From NCBI RefSeq assembly GCF_008630535.1, contig NZ_VWPH01000003.1, positions 124,001-188,000 on the forward strand: 64,000 bases of DNA. The letters run 5' to 3'. This DNA comes from Saccharopolyspora hirsuta. Lineage in GTDB: Bacteria > Actinomycetota > Actinomycetes > Mycobacteriales > Pseudonocardiaceae. The translations under genes and the position numbers were made by a program. The notes under the pieces were generated by a model. It saw only the letters and a list, made by a program, of their open reading frames with translations, was not told the origin of the DNA and did no database searches. This document shows, one piece after another, positions 47,340-55,902 of this stretch (position 1 is the stretch's first letter; the number at the start of each line of letters is the position of its first letter).

Positions 47340-47939
47340 TTAGGCGTTGTACGCCTGCTGGACGGCTTCGGCCGCCGTCACGCAGCCCGCGGTGGTCAGG
47401 TCCAGGTTGGCCAGGGAGGCTTCGTGGGTCTGCTCGTCGGCCGCGGTCACGCAGTCGCTGACGACTCGGACGTGGAAGCCGAGGTCGGTGGCGTGGCGGG
47501 CCGTCTGCTCCACCGTCAGATTCGTCGCCACCCCGGTCAGGAACAGCGTGTCGACGTCCCGGTCGCGGAGCCAGGCCGCCAGGTCGTTGCCCGCGAGACC
47601 GGAGAGCTTCTGGTTGTCCACCACGTGGTTCGGCTGGTTCGCCATCTCGGGGATCAGGGCCGAGCCCGGCGCGTCCGGGCGGAAGGACTCCTGCGCCTCG
47701 CCGACGGCCTGCATGAAACCCGTGTTGCGGACCAGCTGGCCCTCGCCCTCCGGGATGGTGAAGCGGGTGAACACCAGGTCCGCGCCCGCTTCGGCGGCAG
47801 CCGCGTGGAACCGCGCGGCGCGTTCCACGACCCCGCTCCGGGCCACCGGTTCGGCGAGCATCCCGCCGAAGAAGCCCTCGGGCTTGATCACGTTGACCTG
47901 CCAGTGCAGTGCCAGCACGGCACACCTGCGCTCACCCAT
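47340..47939 (-). CDS. Isochorismatase-superfamily protein lacking the catalytic cysteine
   Basis: A 199-residue protein of the isochorismatase/nicotinamidase fold: AVLALHWQVNVI at strand 1, DLVFTRFTIPEGEG, the SGLAGNDLAAWLRDRDVDTLFLTGVATNLTVEQTARHATDLGFHVRVVSDCVTA block and a closing helix. The usual aspartate of strand 1 reads histidine and the catalytic cysteine (GVATNxCV) reads threonine (GVATNLTV), so amidase chemistry is unlikely; it may be an isochorismatase-like ether hydrolase or inactive. The ATG at 47939 starts the family N-terminus. Confidence 0.85.
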   Translation of the reverse strand: MGERRCAVLALHWQVNVIKPEGFFGGMLAEPVARSGVVERAARFHAAAAEAGADLVFTRFTIPEGEGQLVRNTGFMQAVGEAQESFRPDAPGSALIPEMANQPNHVVDNQKLSGLAGNDLAAWLRDRDVDTLFLTGVATNLTVEQTARHATDLGFHVRVVSDCVTAADEQTHEASLANLDLTTAGCVTAAEAVQQAYNA

Positions 47940-47987
47940 CCGGCGATTCTGCCGCACGCTGTCGGGGGTTCGGGACACACTCCCGAC

Positions 47988-48350
47988 ATGTCCTCGCAGA
48001 CCCACCACGCGCTCGACTACGTCGAGATCGCGGTCACCGACTTCGCCGCCGCCAAGGCGTTCTACGGCAACGCCTTCGGCTGGACCTTCACGGACTACGG
48101 CCCCGGACCGGCCTACGTCGGGATCCGCGGCGGCGGCGACGCCGAGGTCGGCGGTTTCCGGTTGACCGACCAGGTCACCGCCGGTGGACCGCTGGTCCTG
48201 CTGTACTCCACCGACCTGGACGCCAGCGCGCAGGCCGTGCACGACGCGGGCGGAACGGTCACGCAGGGGCCGTACGAGTTCCCCGGCGGGCGGCGCTTCC
48301 ACTTCCTCGACCCCGCGGGCAACGAGCTCGGCGTCTGGTCCGCGCAGTGA
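47988..48350 (+). CDS. VOC (glyoxalase/bleomycin-resistance) superfamily protein
   Basis: A 120-residue vicinal-oxygen-chelate protein with two beta-alpha-beta-beta-beta modules: HHALDYVEIAVTDFAAAKAFYGNAFGWTFTDYG and GPLVLLYSTDLDASAQAVHDAGGTVTQGPYEFPGGRRFHFLDPAGNELGVW. Metal ligands would be the first-strand residue and E of the last strand. It is of the CFP-30/glyoxalase-like group, with no known substrate. It is divergent from the isochorismatase-like gene by 48 bases. Confidence 0.93.
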   Translation: MSSQTHHALDYVEIAVTDFAAAKAFYGNAFGWTFTDYGPGPAYVGIRGGGDAEVGGFRLTDQVTAGGPLVLLYSTDLDASAQAVHDAGGTVTQGPYEFPGGRRFHFLDPAGNELGVWSAQ

Positions 48351-48427
48351 CCAGAACCCGACAAAGGCCGTTTTCCTCGTGAACTTCTGACATCCTCCGG
48401 TTCCTGGCCGCCGATCCGGGAACGGGG

Positions 48428-49165
48428 ATGATCATGTCGACCGGTCCGTTGCGACTCGTCGCCGCGATGGCGATGGCCGCGCTCGTGTTCTCCGGGGTTT
48501 CCGCCACCGCAGCACCGGAAGCCGCCGCCTACGACTGGAGCCGCGAGCTCCGCGAGGGCGACAGCGGCGCTGACGTCACCGAGCTGCAGATCAGGGTCGC
48601 CGGGTGGGCGGCCGACAGCGCGGAGCAGACCTTCGTCGGCGTGGACGGGAAGTTCGGCCCGGCGACCGAGGCCGCCGTCGTGCGGTTCCAGCAGGCCTAC
48701 GGGCTCGACGGCACCGGCGTGGTCGACGCCGCGACGCAGGAGAAGCTCAACGCGCTGGAGGATTCCGACGGGTCGACCGCGCACTTCGACTTCGCCGAGT
48801 TCCACTCCAAGGACGGCGCCGGGTTCGGCGGTGGGAACGTCGGGGCGAGCACCGTGCAGGAGAACGTGCGGCGGCTGATGTACAAGCTGGAGGCCGTCCG
48901 CAAGAAGGCCGGGGACGCCGCGATCACCGTCAACTCCGGCTTCCGCAGCAAGGCGCACAACGAGAACGTCGGCGGCGCGGCCAACAGCCAGCACACCTAC
49001 GGCATCGCCGCGGACGTCGTGATCAGCGGCAAGAGCGTCGGCCAGACCATCGAGCTGGCCAAGACCTCCGGCATGTCCGGCATCATCCGCTACGACACCT
49101 TCACCCACGTCGACAGCCGCGTGGAATACCCGTACGGCACCCAGCACTGGTACTGGAAGGTGTGA
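48428..49165 (+). CDS. Secreted D-Ala-D-Ala carboxypeptidase-like protein (PG-binding + peptidase M15A)
   Basis: A 245-residue exported protein: signal peptide (about 1-30), a peptidoglycan-binding domain 1 (LREGDSGADVTELQIRVAGW...VDGKFGPATEAAVVRFQQAYGL), then an M15A zinc peptidase with SGFRSKAHNENVGGAANSQHTYGIAADVVISG (His and Asp ligands) and FTHVDSR (last His). This is the architecture of the Streptomyces albus G zinc D-Ala-D-Ala carboxypeptidase. It trims peptidoglycan stems outside the cell. The start is ATG 48428, with MIM before the signal peptide. Confidence 0.95.
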   Translation: MIMSTGPLRLVAAMAMAALVFSGVSATAAPEAAAYDWSRELREGDSGADVTELQIRVAGWAADSAEQTFVGVDGKFGPATEAAVVRFQQAYGLDGTGVVDAATQEKLNALEDSDGSTAHFDFAEFHSKDGAGFGGGNVGASTVQENVRRLMYKLEAVRKKAGDAAITVNSGFRSKAHNENVGGAANSQHTYGIAADVVISGKSVGQTIELAKTSGMSGIIRYDTFTHVDSRVEYPYGTQHWYWKV

Positions 49166-49294
49166 TTCCGCGCGGGAGCTGTTCCGGAGTTCAATTCAAA
49201 TGGTTTTGGGATTTGTTCCGGGTTTTCGTGGTGGCGGGCCGTTCCTCGCTGGCATCATCCGTCGCGTTCATTTCGCGTGATCTGATGGGGAAAA

Positions 49295-49819
49295 GTGAAG
49301 AAGTTCATCGCGCCCGCGGTCGGATTGGTCCTGCTCGGCCTGGCCGGATGCGGCGCTGCCAGCGAGCCCACCGCTCCCGCGCCGAGTTCCCGGTCGCAGT
49401 CCGAGCAGGCCACGCCGCAGGTCGGCGGCAAGGACGTCGCCTTCGGCGAGACCGCGGGGATCGAGGAGGAGGGCGGCCAGTTCGCCGTCACCGCCGGTCC
49501 GCTGCAGGACGTCACCGAGTTCTCCACCCCGCCGGAGGTGGGCAAGTACGTCTCCACCGATGTCTCGGCCGAACTCCTCGGCGGCACCGGCGGCGCAGTC
49601 GCGTCGGTCGACTTCATGCTGGTCGACGGCGCGGGCAACCAATACCCGAGCGCCGCGCCGAACGGCACCGACATGACGGGCGTGCTGTTCGCGACGCTGC
49701 TGGCGAAGGGCGATTCCGGCAGCGGGAAGGTGTTCTTCGACGTCCCCGCCGACGCCACCGGTCTGAAGCTCGTCTACCAACCGCTCACCGCCACCGAGCC
49801 CATCGGCAGCTGGAGCTGA
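49295..49819 (+). CDS. DUF4352-like lipoprotein, paralogue of 19381-19932
   Basis: A 174-residue lipoprotein starting with GTG: signal peptide MKKFIAPAVGLVLLGLAGC with lipobox LAGC, a Ser/Pro/Gln linker, and one DUF4352-type beta domain: FGETAGIEEEGGQFAVTAG...VGKYVSTDVSAELL...FMLVDGAGNQYPSAAP...GKVFFDVPADATGLKLVYQP. The landmarks GKYV, GNQYP and DVPADATG match the lipoprotein at 19381-19932, showing the two are paralogues. Function unknown; it converges on the EEP-family gene (stop 4 bases before). Confidence 0.85.
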   Translation: MKKFIAPAVGLVLLGLAGCGAASEPTAPAPSSRSQSEQATPQVGGKDVAFGETAGIEEEGGQFAVTAGPLQDVTEFSTPPEVGKYVSTDVSAELLGGTGGAVASVDFMLVDGAGNQYPSAAPNGTDMTGVLFATLLAKGDSGSGKVFFDVPADATGLKLVYQPLTATEPIGSWS

Positions 49820-49823
49820 CCTG

Positions 49824-50984
49824 TCAACCGAGCAGGTCGAGCCAGACGAGGTGGTGGTCGGAGGCGTCGTCGAGGCGGGACAGCTCGTCGTTCGCGGTCG
49901 GCCAGAACACCCCGGAGCGCAGCGGGACCAGCGGGGCGGACGGCAGCACGTAGTCGATGCGGAGGTTGCCCGGCGACTCGTCGTCGAAGTCGCCCGTGTC
50001 GAAGTACGGGCTGCCGCGGTGGGTCTCGTTCGCACCGCCCTGGGTCGCGCTCGCCTCGACCGCTCCGGCGCTGCCGGGCCGCGGGTCGATCACGCGCGGA
50101 GCGTGCAGCAGCTCGCGGATGCCGTTGCTGTCGCCGTCCAGCGGGTCGGAGTTCTGGTCACCGGCGACGACGAACCGGGCGCCGGGCCGCAGGCCGCCGC
50201 GCACCCCTTCGTCGTCGTAGACGTAGTCGCCGCGCTTCGGCGTCACATAGTCCGCCCAGAACCGGATCTCGTCCTGGTTTCGCAGGACGTTGCGCTGCTC
50301 CGGGCCGTCGAAGGCGGGCGGCGTCGGGTGCGAGGTCAGGAAGTGCACCGTGCGGCCGCCGACGTCGATCGGCAGGTCCCAGTGCGACTTCGAGGACAGG
50401 CGGACTTGCGCCAGCTCCTCCGGCGTGAACCAGTCCGCGGGTTCCGGCGTCGCCGGGTCGTCCGGCAGGCGTGCGCCCGGCATGTCCGCCCACCGGAACT
50501 GCTGGAAGGTGCGGACCTGGCCGATCGGGTACTTCGAGAGCACCACCATGCCGTACTGGCCGGGGAAGGCGCCGAACCCGTGGGCGTCGCCCGGGCCGCC
50601 GACGGTGCCGTCGTTGTCGAGGTCCATGCCGGCCGGCACGCCCGTGTTGACCGGTGCGGTGTAGGCGTAGGGGTAGTCGATCGGGTCGGCACCGCGCTGG
50701 CCCCGCGCCAGGTAGTTGGTGCGGAAGGCGTCGACCGCGGCGTTGCCCTCGACGTGGTCGAACTCGTTGAGCAGCAGCACGTCCGGGCGGACCCGCTGCA
50801 CCACCTCGGCCACCTTCCGCGCCTGCTCGTCGTCCGGTGTGGACAGATCGGCGAGCAGCTCGCCCTCGGCGGCGCGGTTGAGCGAGGCGTTGAACGTCGC
50901 GAAGCGCACCGGTTCGGCCGCGTTCGCGGTCGGGGTCACCAGCGCGGCGGCCACCGCTGCCACCACCAGTGCGGCACGTTTCAC
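49824..50984 (-). CDS. Secreted endonuclease/exonuclease/phosphatase-family protein
   Basis: A 386-residue exported protein: signal peptide (about 1-23, ending TANAA-EP) and an EEP domain with RFATFNASLNR (Asn of the first motif), VLLLNEFDHVEGN (catalytic Glu), SHPTPP (histidine motif), VVAGDQNSDPLDGDS (GDxN) and a final SDHHLVWLDL. The insertion DLDNDGTVGGPGDAHGFGAFPGQYG is typical of secreted actinobacterial phosphodiesterases acting on phospholipid or nucleic acid. Substrate unknown. Repeat copy C lies upstream of its start. Confidence 0.92.
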   Translation of the reverse strand: MKRAALVVAAVAAALVTPTANAAEPVRFATFNASLNRAAEGELLADLSTPDDEQARKVAEVVQRVRPDVLLLNEFDHVEGNAAVDAFRTNYLARGQRGADPIDYPYAYTAPVNTGVPAGMDLDNDGTVGGPGDAHGFGAFPGQYGMVVLSKYPIGQVRTFQQFRWADMPGARLPDDPATPEPADWFTPEELAQVRLSSKSHWDLPIDVGGRTVHFLTSHPTPPAFDGPEQRNVLRNQDEIRFWADYVTPKRGDYVYDDEGVRGGLRPGARFVVAGDQNSDPLDGDSNGIRELLHAPRVIDPRPGSAGAVEASATQGGANETHRGSPYFDTGDFDDESPGNLRIDYVLPSAPLVPLRSGVFWPTANDELSRLDDASDHHLVWLDLLG

Positions 50985-51015
50985 GACATCACCCCTCCCC
51001 GGCGGACACGTCGTT

Positions 51016-51335
51016 CCGCAGTTTCAACTGAAACTGCGATCAGGCCCCCAACGGAATCACAACTTCAATTGAACCTTTTTCATCCTGGCCGTGGACCGCA
51101 GCCGCGAAGGGCGAACTGCACCGGTCGGCAGGGGTCGCATGCGCCGCAGGCGCATAACCCACCCTCGCAACTCGCACCGCCGCGGGTTCTCAGCGTTCGC
51201 CTGGCGAGGACGGCCCTGACGCCGTGTATTGGGTCATACATAAGTCAGGGCACCCGGAGTCCAGGCGGGCGCTGAGGTTCCGCTACCGGCACCGCGACGC
51301 AGAACGAGGTTGGAAAAACCTCGGTGAAACTGCGG
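51016..51335 (+). repeat. Dispersed structured repeat, copy C (about 320 bp)
   Basis: A full copy between two minus-strand genes. It starts CCGCAGTTTCAACTGAAACTG (a palindrome, 51016 on), has the same core hairpins as copy A, and ends GGTGAAACTGCGG, complementary to its own first bases. Core length and loop sequences differ from copies A and D by 1-base indels. Confidence 0.85.
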
Positions 51336-51376
51336 TGACGTGCGGGGCACCCGGAGGCGCCCCGCACGCCGATCGG

Positions 51377-52888
51377 TCAGGACAGGTTGTGGCCGTGGCC
51401 GACCTTCGGGCCCTGGTCGAAGCTCTGGGCCATCATCGTGCTCTGCGCGGCGCGCAGCTGGGCGCGCTCCGCGCGGGTCTGCATGCCGTTGACCGCCTCG
51501 GTGCTCTGCGAGTAGGCCTGCACGACGTTCGCGATGCCCTTGGTCATCCGCTCCAGCGCCACGCGGTCCACATTGGACAGATTGTCCCGCGCGCTGTGGT
51601 AGTTCGGGTCGAACGCGACGCCCGCGGTGCCGCCCCACTTGGCGGCCTGCTCCTCGGTCTTCAGGTCCTCGACGCCGGTGTGCATGCCGCCGGACGGGAT
51701 GCCCACCGCGATGAACTCGCCGTAGTCCGAGCGGCCGTTGAACTCGCTCGGCTCCGACTCGATGCCCTGCTCGGCCATCGTCGCGATGAAGTCGTCCTTG
51801 ATCTGGCCCGAGCCCTGCGGGCCGGACGGGCCACCGGTCGAGCCGTCACCGTCGTAGACGAAGTACCCGGCGTTCGGCGAACCGATCATGTCGAAGTTCA
51901 GGTACAGCGCGATGTCGAGCTGCTCCTCGAAGCTCAGGCCCTGCACGTACTTCGTCGAGCCGACCAGGCCGGACTCCTCCGCGCCCCACCAGGCGAACCG
52001 CACCGCGTTCTGCACGTCCGGGCTGCCGCCCAGCTTCAGCGCGGTCTCCAGCAGACCGGCGCTGCCGGTGCCGTTGTCGTTGATGCCCGGGCCCTCCGGG
52101 ACGCCGTCCAGGTGCGCCCCGGCCATCACCACGTTGTCGGTGCGCCCGGTCTTGGTCTGCGCGATGACGTTGCGGGTGGTCACGGTCTCGAACCGCGCCT
52201 GCACGTCCAGCTTGACCTCGGCCCCGGCCTGCCCGGACAGCGCCTCGCCGACCTGCTTGGTGACCCCGGCGGTGGGGATGCGCCCTGCGGCGGCGTCACC
52301 GAGGGTGCCGTTGAGGGGACCGTCGACGTTGTTGTAGATGATCGCGCCCACCGCACCGGCGTCGGACGCGAGCTGCTGCTTCGTCGCGAAGTTGCAGGCA
52401 CCACGCGAGATGAGCACGACCGTCCCGGTGACGTTCGCGCCGTCGAAGTCGGTGGCCTCGCAGCCCGGCGTGTCGTCGACCGGCAGGACCGACAGCGGAG
52501 CGGTCAGCCCGCCCTGCGGGGTCGCCGGGGAGTACTCCAGCGCGTCGCCCTCGGTCGGCTGACCCGCGACGGCCAGGCTGAAGGAGTCCTTGAAGTACGC
52601 CTCGTAGGTGAACTCCGGGGTGGACACGTCGAAACCGGCGCGCTGCAGCTTGCCCACGACGTAATCCACGCTGGCCTCGTAGCCCGGCTGACCGGACGCG
52701 CGGTTCCCGCCGTTCTGGTCGGCGATCCGCTGCAGCGCGATCAGGTGACGGTTGACGGCATTGCCGTCGATGGTCCTGCCGAGGTCGGCCGGGGCCGCGC
52801 TGGCCGGGGTGACAACGAGCATCGCCGCCGCGCAGCCCGCGGCCAGAGCGGTGATCGAACGCCTGGATGTGATGGTTCGCAAACTCAT
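51377..52888 (-). CDS. Secreted M28-family aminopeptidase (with PA domain)
   Basis: A 503-residue exported zinc aminopeptidase: signal peptide (about 1-33, ending TPASAA), a PA domain near 120-210, and the M28 catalytic part with AGAHLDGVPEGPGINDNGTG (zinc ligands H and D), WWGAEESGLVGS (catalytic Glu-Glu), FDMIGSPN (Asp) and YHSARDNLSN (last His). It resembles Streptomyces griseus SGAP and mycobacterial LpqL-type enzymes and releases N-terminal residues from extracellular peptides. The second of two adjacent ATGs (52888) suits the GGGGAG ribosome site better. Confidence 0.93.
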   Translation of the reverse strand: MSLRTITSRRSITALAAGCAAAMLVVTPASAAPADLGRTIDGNAVNRHLIALQRIADQNGGNRASGQPGYEASVDYVVGKLQRAGFDVSTPEFTYEAYFKDSFSLAVAGQPTEGDALEYSPATPQGGLTAPLSVLPVDDTPGCEATDFDGANVTGTVVLISRGACNFATKQQLASDAGAVGAIIYNNVDGPLNGTLGDAAAGRIPTAGVTKQVGEALSGQAGAEVKLDVQARFETVTTRNVIAQTKTGRTDNVVMAGAHLDGVPEGPGINDNGTGSAGLLETALKLGGSPDVQNAVRFAWWGAEESGLVGSTKYVQGLSFEEQLDIALYLNFDMIGSPNAGYFVYDGDGSTGGPSGPQGSGQIKDDFIATMAEQGIESEPSEFNGRSDYGEFIAVGIPSGGMHTGVEDLKTEEQAAKWGGTAGVAFDPNYHSARDNLSNVDRVALERMTKGIANVVQAYSQSTEAVNGMQTRAERAQLRAAQSTMMAQSFDQGPKVGHGHNLS

Positions 52889-53069
52889 CATGCTCCCCGT
52901 TTCGGGTGGATTTCCTGGCGGCAAGCCTTGAGAGGATCACGCTGCGAAGTCAAGGCTCTACCGAGAAGAGTTAAGAACCAGGGACAATTTCCCGTTTTTA
53001 CCGTATTGTGCGGCTGATCCCCTCCCCGCGCACCGCGCGGACCGTCCGGTTCGGACTACCGTCGCGGGC

Positions 53070-54047
53070 ATGTACGCCATCGCGATCCGTGAGCCGGGTG
53101 AACCGGACGTCTTGGAGTGGACCGAACACCCCGACCCGCGACCGGGCCCGGGCGAGGTCCTCATCGACATCGCCGCCAGCGCGGTCAACCGCGCGGACCT
53201 CAGCCAGCGGGAGGGCAACTACCCGCCGCCGAAGGGCGCCAGCGACATCCTCGGGCTGGAGTGCTCCGGCACCATCGCCGAACTGGGCGAGGGCGTCGAG
53301 GGCTGGCAGGTCGGCGACGAGGTCTGCGCGCTGCTGGCCGGGGGCGGTTACGCCGAGCGCGTCGCGGTGCCCGCCGAGCAGGTGCTGCCCAAGCCCGCCG
53401 GGGTCGACCTGGTGGACGCCGCCGGGCTGCCCGAGGTGTGCTGCACCGTCTGGTCCAACGTGGTGATGGAGGCCGGGCTCCGAAGTGGACAGCTGCTGCT
53501 GGTGCACGGCGGTGCGGGCGGCATCGGGACCTGCGCGATCCAGATCGGCCGAGCGCTCGGCGCGCGGGTCGCGGCGACCGCGGGGTCGGCGGCGAGCCGC
53601 CAGCTGTGCGCCGAGCTCGGCGCGGACCCGGTGATCAGCTACCGGGACGAGGACTTCGTCGCGGTCGTGAAGGAGCTCGGCGGCGCCGACGTCGTCCTGG
53701 ACAACATGGGCGCGTCCTACCTGGACCGGAACCTGTCCGCGCTGGCCCCCGACGGGCACCTGGCGATCATCGGCATGCAGGGCGGCCGGAAGGCCGAGCT
53801 GGACCTGGGGAAGATGCTGGTCAAGCGGCTGCACCTGTCGGTGCTGGGGTTGCGCGGACGGCCGCTGGCGGGCCCGCACGGCAAGGCCGCGATCGTCACC
53901 GACGTGCGCGAACGGCTGTGGCCGCTGGTCGAGGCGGGCCGGGTCCGGACCCCGGTGCACGACCGGATCCCGCTGCGCGAAGCGGCCCGCGCCCACGCCG
54001 TCCTCGAAGCGGGCGACGTCCGCGGCAAGATCCTCCTGGTCCGCTGA
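53070..54047 (+). CDS. NADPH:quinone oxidoreductase-like zinc-free MDR protein (Rv3777-like)
   Basis: A 325-residue medium-chain dehydrogenase/reductase: MYAIAIREPGEPDVLEWTEHP opens the quinone-reductase group, NRADLSQREGNYPPPKGASDILGLECSGTI follows, and the Rossmann motif is LLVHGGAGGIGTCAIQIGRALGARV. The catalytic zinc ligands of alcohol dehydrogenases are absent, as in quinone reductases (PIG3/QOR type). It should reduce quinones or enones with NADPH. The order with the neighbouring aminotransferase-like gene matches Rv3777-Rv3778c of M. tuberculosis. Confidence 0.93.
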   Translation: MYAIAIREPGEPDVLEWTEHPDPRPGPGEVLIDIAASAVNRADLSQREGNYPPPKGASDILGLECSGTIAELGEGVEGWQVGDEVCALLAGGGYAERVAVPAEQVLPKPAGVDLVDAAGLPEVCCTVWSNVVMEAGLRSGQLLLVHGGAGGIGTCAIQIGRALGARVAATAGSAASRQLCAELGADPVISYRDEDFVAVVKELGGADVVLDNMGASYLDRNLSALAPDGHLAIIGMQGGRKAELDLGKMLVKRLHLSVLGLRGRPLAGPHGKAAIVTDVRERLWPLVEAGRVRTPVHDRIPLREAARAHAVLEAGDVRGKILLVR

Positions 54048-54065
54048 CCCGACCGGTGCGTCCTG

Positions 54066-54464
54066 CGCGATTTCAATGGAAATCGGACATCCGATTTCAA
54101 TGAGGTTTTTCCAACCTCGTTCTGCGTGGCGGTGCAAGTGGCGGAACCTCAGCGCCCGCCTGGACTCCGGGTGCCCTGACTGATGTATGTCCAATACACG
54201 GCGTCAGGGCCGTCCTCGCCAGGCGAACGCTGAGAACCCGCGGCGGTGCGAGTTGCGAGGGTGGGTTATGCGCCTGCGGCGCATAGCGACACCTGCCGAC
54301 CGGTGCAGTTCGCCCTTCGCGGCTGCGGTCCACGGACAGGATGAAAAAGGCTCAATGGAACTTGCGCCAGGTCGGCGTGTCGGGCGCCCGACACGCCGGT
54401 CGCGGGTCGGGACCTGCGCGATTTCAATGGAGATCAGAGGTCTGATCTCCATTGAAATCGCGGG
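54066..54464 (-). repeat. Dispersed structured repeat, copy D (inverted) with flanking palindromes
   Basis: Core at about 54091-54366 in reverse orientation to copies A-C, between convergent genes. Before it lies a CGATTTCAATGGAAATCG-type palindrome (about 54068); after it a perfect palindrome with 22-base arms (54417-54438 and 54441-54462). It is the copy with the most complete flanks. Confidence 0.85.
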
Positions 54465-54475
54465 GTGTCGCCTGG

Positions 54476-55675
54476 TCAGGCGAGTTCGGCGACCGCTCGG
54501 ACGAGCTGGTCGACCTCGTCCGCGTTGGTGTAGTGCGCCAGGCCGACGCGGACCGCTCCGCCGACCTCCCCGACGCCCAGGACCGCGAAGACGCCGTGGG
54601 TGCCGGGGTCGGCGAAGGCGCAGACCCCGCGCTCCGCGAGGTGCTCGACCGCGTCCACCGCCTTCACCCCGGAGACCGTGAACGCCATCGACGGCACCCG
54701 GCGCATCGCGTCGCCGATCAGCATCACATGGTTCATCTTGCGGAGCCCGTTGGTCAGGTTCGCCAGCAGACCCGCCTGGTACGACTTCACCGAGCCCAGC
54801 GAGGTCAGCAGCCGCTCCCGGCGCGGCCCCACCGCGGCGTCGTCCAACCCGGCCAGGTAGTCCACCGACGCCACCAGACCGGCCAGCAGCGGGTAGGCGT
54901 GCGGGCCGAGCTCCATGCGCTCCGCGCCGCGCGCGCCGGGCTCCAGCGCCACCGACGGGAGCTGGTCGAGCATCGCCGCGTTCTTGAACACCAGCGCGCC
55001 CACCGGCGGGCCGCCCCACGCGGAGGCGTTCACCGCCACCACGTCGGCGCCCATCGAGGTGATGTCCAGCGGGACGAACGGCGCCGCCGCCGAGGCGTCC
55101 ACCACGACCAGCGCGCCGTGCTCGGCCGCCGCCTCCGCGGCCTGCCGCACGTCCGGCCGGGTGCCCACCGCGCCGGACGCGGCGGTGATCGCCACGACCT
55201 TCGTCCGCGGGGTGACCAGCTCCTGGTACTGCCAGGTGGGCAGCTCGCAGGTCTCGATGTCGACCTCGGCCCAGCGCACCGTCCCGCCGGAGCGCTGCGC
55301 CACGCGCTGCCACGGCGCGACGTTGGCCGGGTGGTCCAGCCGGGAGACGACCACGTCGTCACCGATCATCCAGCCGTCACCCAGCGCGTCGGCCAGCCGT
55401 TGCAGCAGAACGGCAGAGTTGGGGCCGAGCACGACCCCGGCCGGGTTCGCCCCGACCAGATCAGCAATTGCGCGACGGGCGGCTTCCACGATCGCCTCGG
55501 CGCGCTGCGAAGCGGGGAAGATCCCGCCCGGACCGGATACCGGGGCCCGCAGCGCAGTCGACGCCGCGGTCGCCACTTGTTCAGGAACCTGCATGCCTGC
55601 CGGGGCGTCCAGGTGCACCCACCCGTCGCCGAGCGCGGGGAACAGCCCGCGAACCGCTGCGACGTCGAACGCCAT
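54476..55675 (-). CDS. Class V aminotransferase-fold protein lacking the PLP lysine (Rv3778c-like)
   Basis: A 399-residue protein of the cysteine-desulfurase/class V fold: SQRAEAIVEAARRAIADLVGAN, DDVVVSRLDHPANVAPW, VVAITAASGAVGTRPDV and LVVVDASAAAPFVPLDITSMGADVVAVNASAWGGPPVGALVFK. In active enzymes the last segment carries the PLP lysine (SxHKxxGPxG); here the aligned bases encode NASAWGGPPVG, with alanine at the lysine position, so the normal Schiff base is not possible. It may be a pseudoenzyme or use another mode. Start 55675 is the first ATG of the fold. It converges on the quinone reductase gene. Confidence 0.85.
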   Translation of the reverse strand: MAFDVAAVRGLFPALGDGWVHLDAPAGMQVPEQVATAASTALRAPVSGPGGIFPASQRAEAIVEAARRAIADLVGANPAGVVLGPNSAVLLQRLADALGDGWMIGDDVVVSRLDHPANVAPWQRVAQRSGGTVRWAEVDIETCELPTWQYQELVTPRTKVVAITAASGAVGTRPDVRQAAEAAAEHGALVVVDASAAAPFVPLDITSMGADVVAVNASAWGGPPVGALVFKNAAMLDQLPSVALEPGARGAERMELGPHAYPLLAGLVASVDYLAGLDDAAVGPRRERLLTSLGSVKSYQAGLLANLTNGLRKMNHVMLIGDAMRRVPSMAFTVSGVKAVDAVEHLAERGVCAFADPGTHGVFAVLGVGEVGGAVRVGLAHYTNADEVDQLVRAVAELA

Positions 55676-55902
55676 GCCGCACACGTTACGTACGGGGCGG
55701 GCGGTACCGACTGCCGGGTGGCCGATATCGCACCACTCCGTCACCCGCGTGCGATACCGGGTGACGTGGTGTAATCGAGCGCCCGTCCTCGAACTCCCGC
55801 GCGAGGCGGGTTCGGGAACGGGTTCCGACCTGTGGCGGACCGAACAGGTCGGCACCGGTCACCGCGCACTCGAAGCGTTCCGCGACGCGCCAGGATGGAG
55901 AC

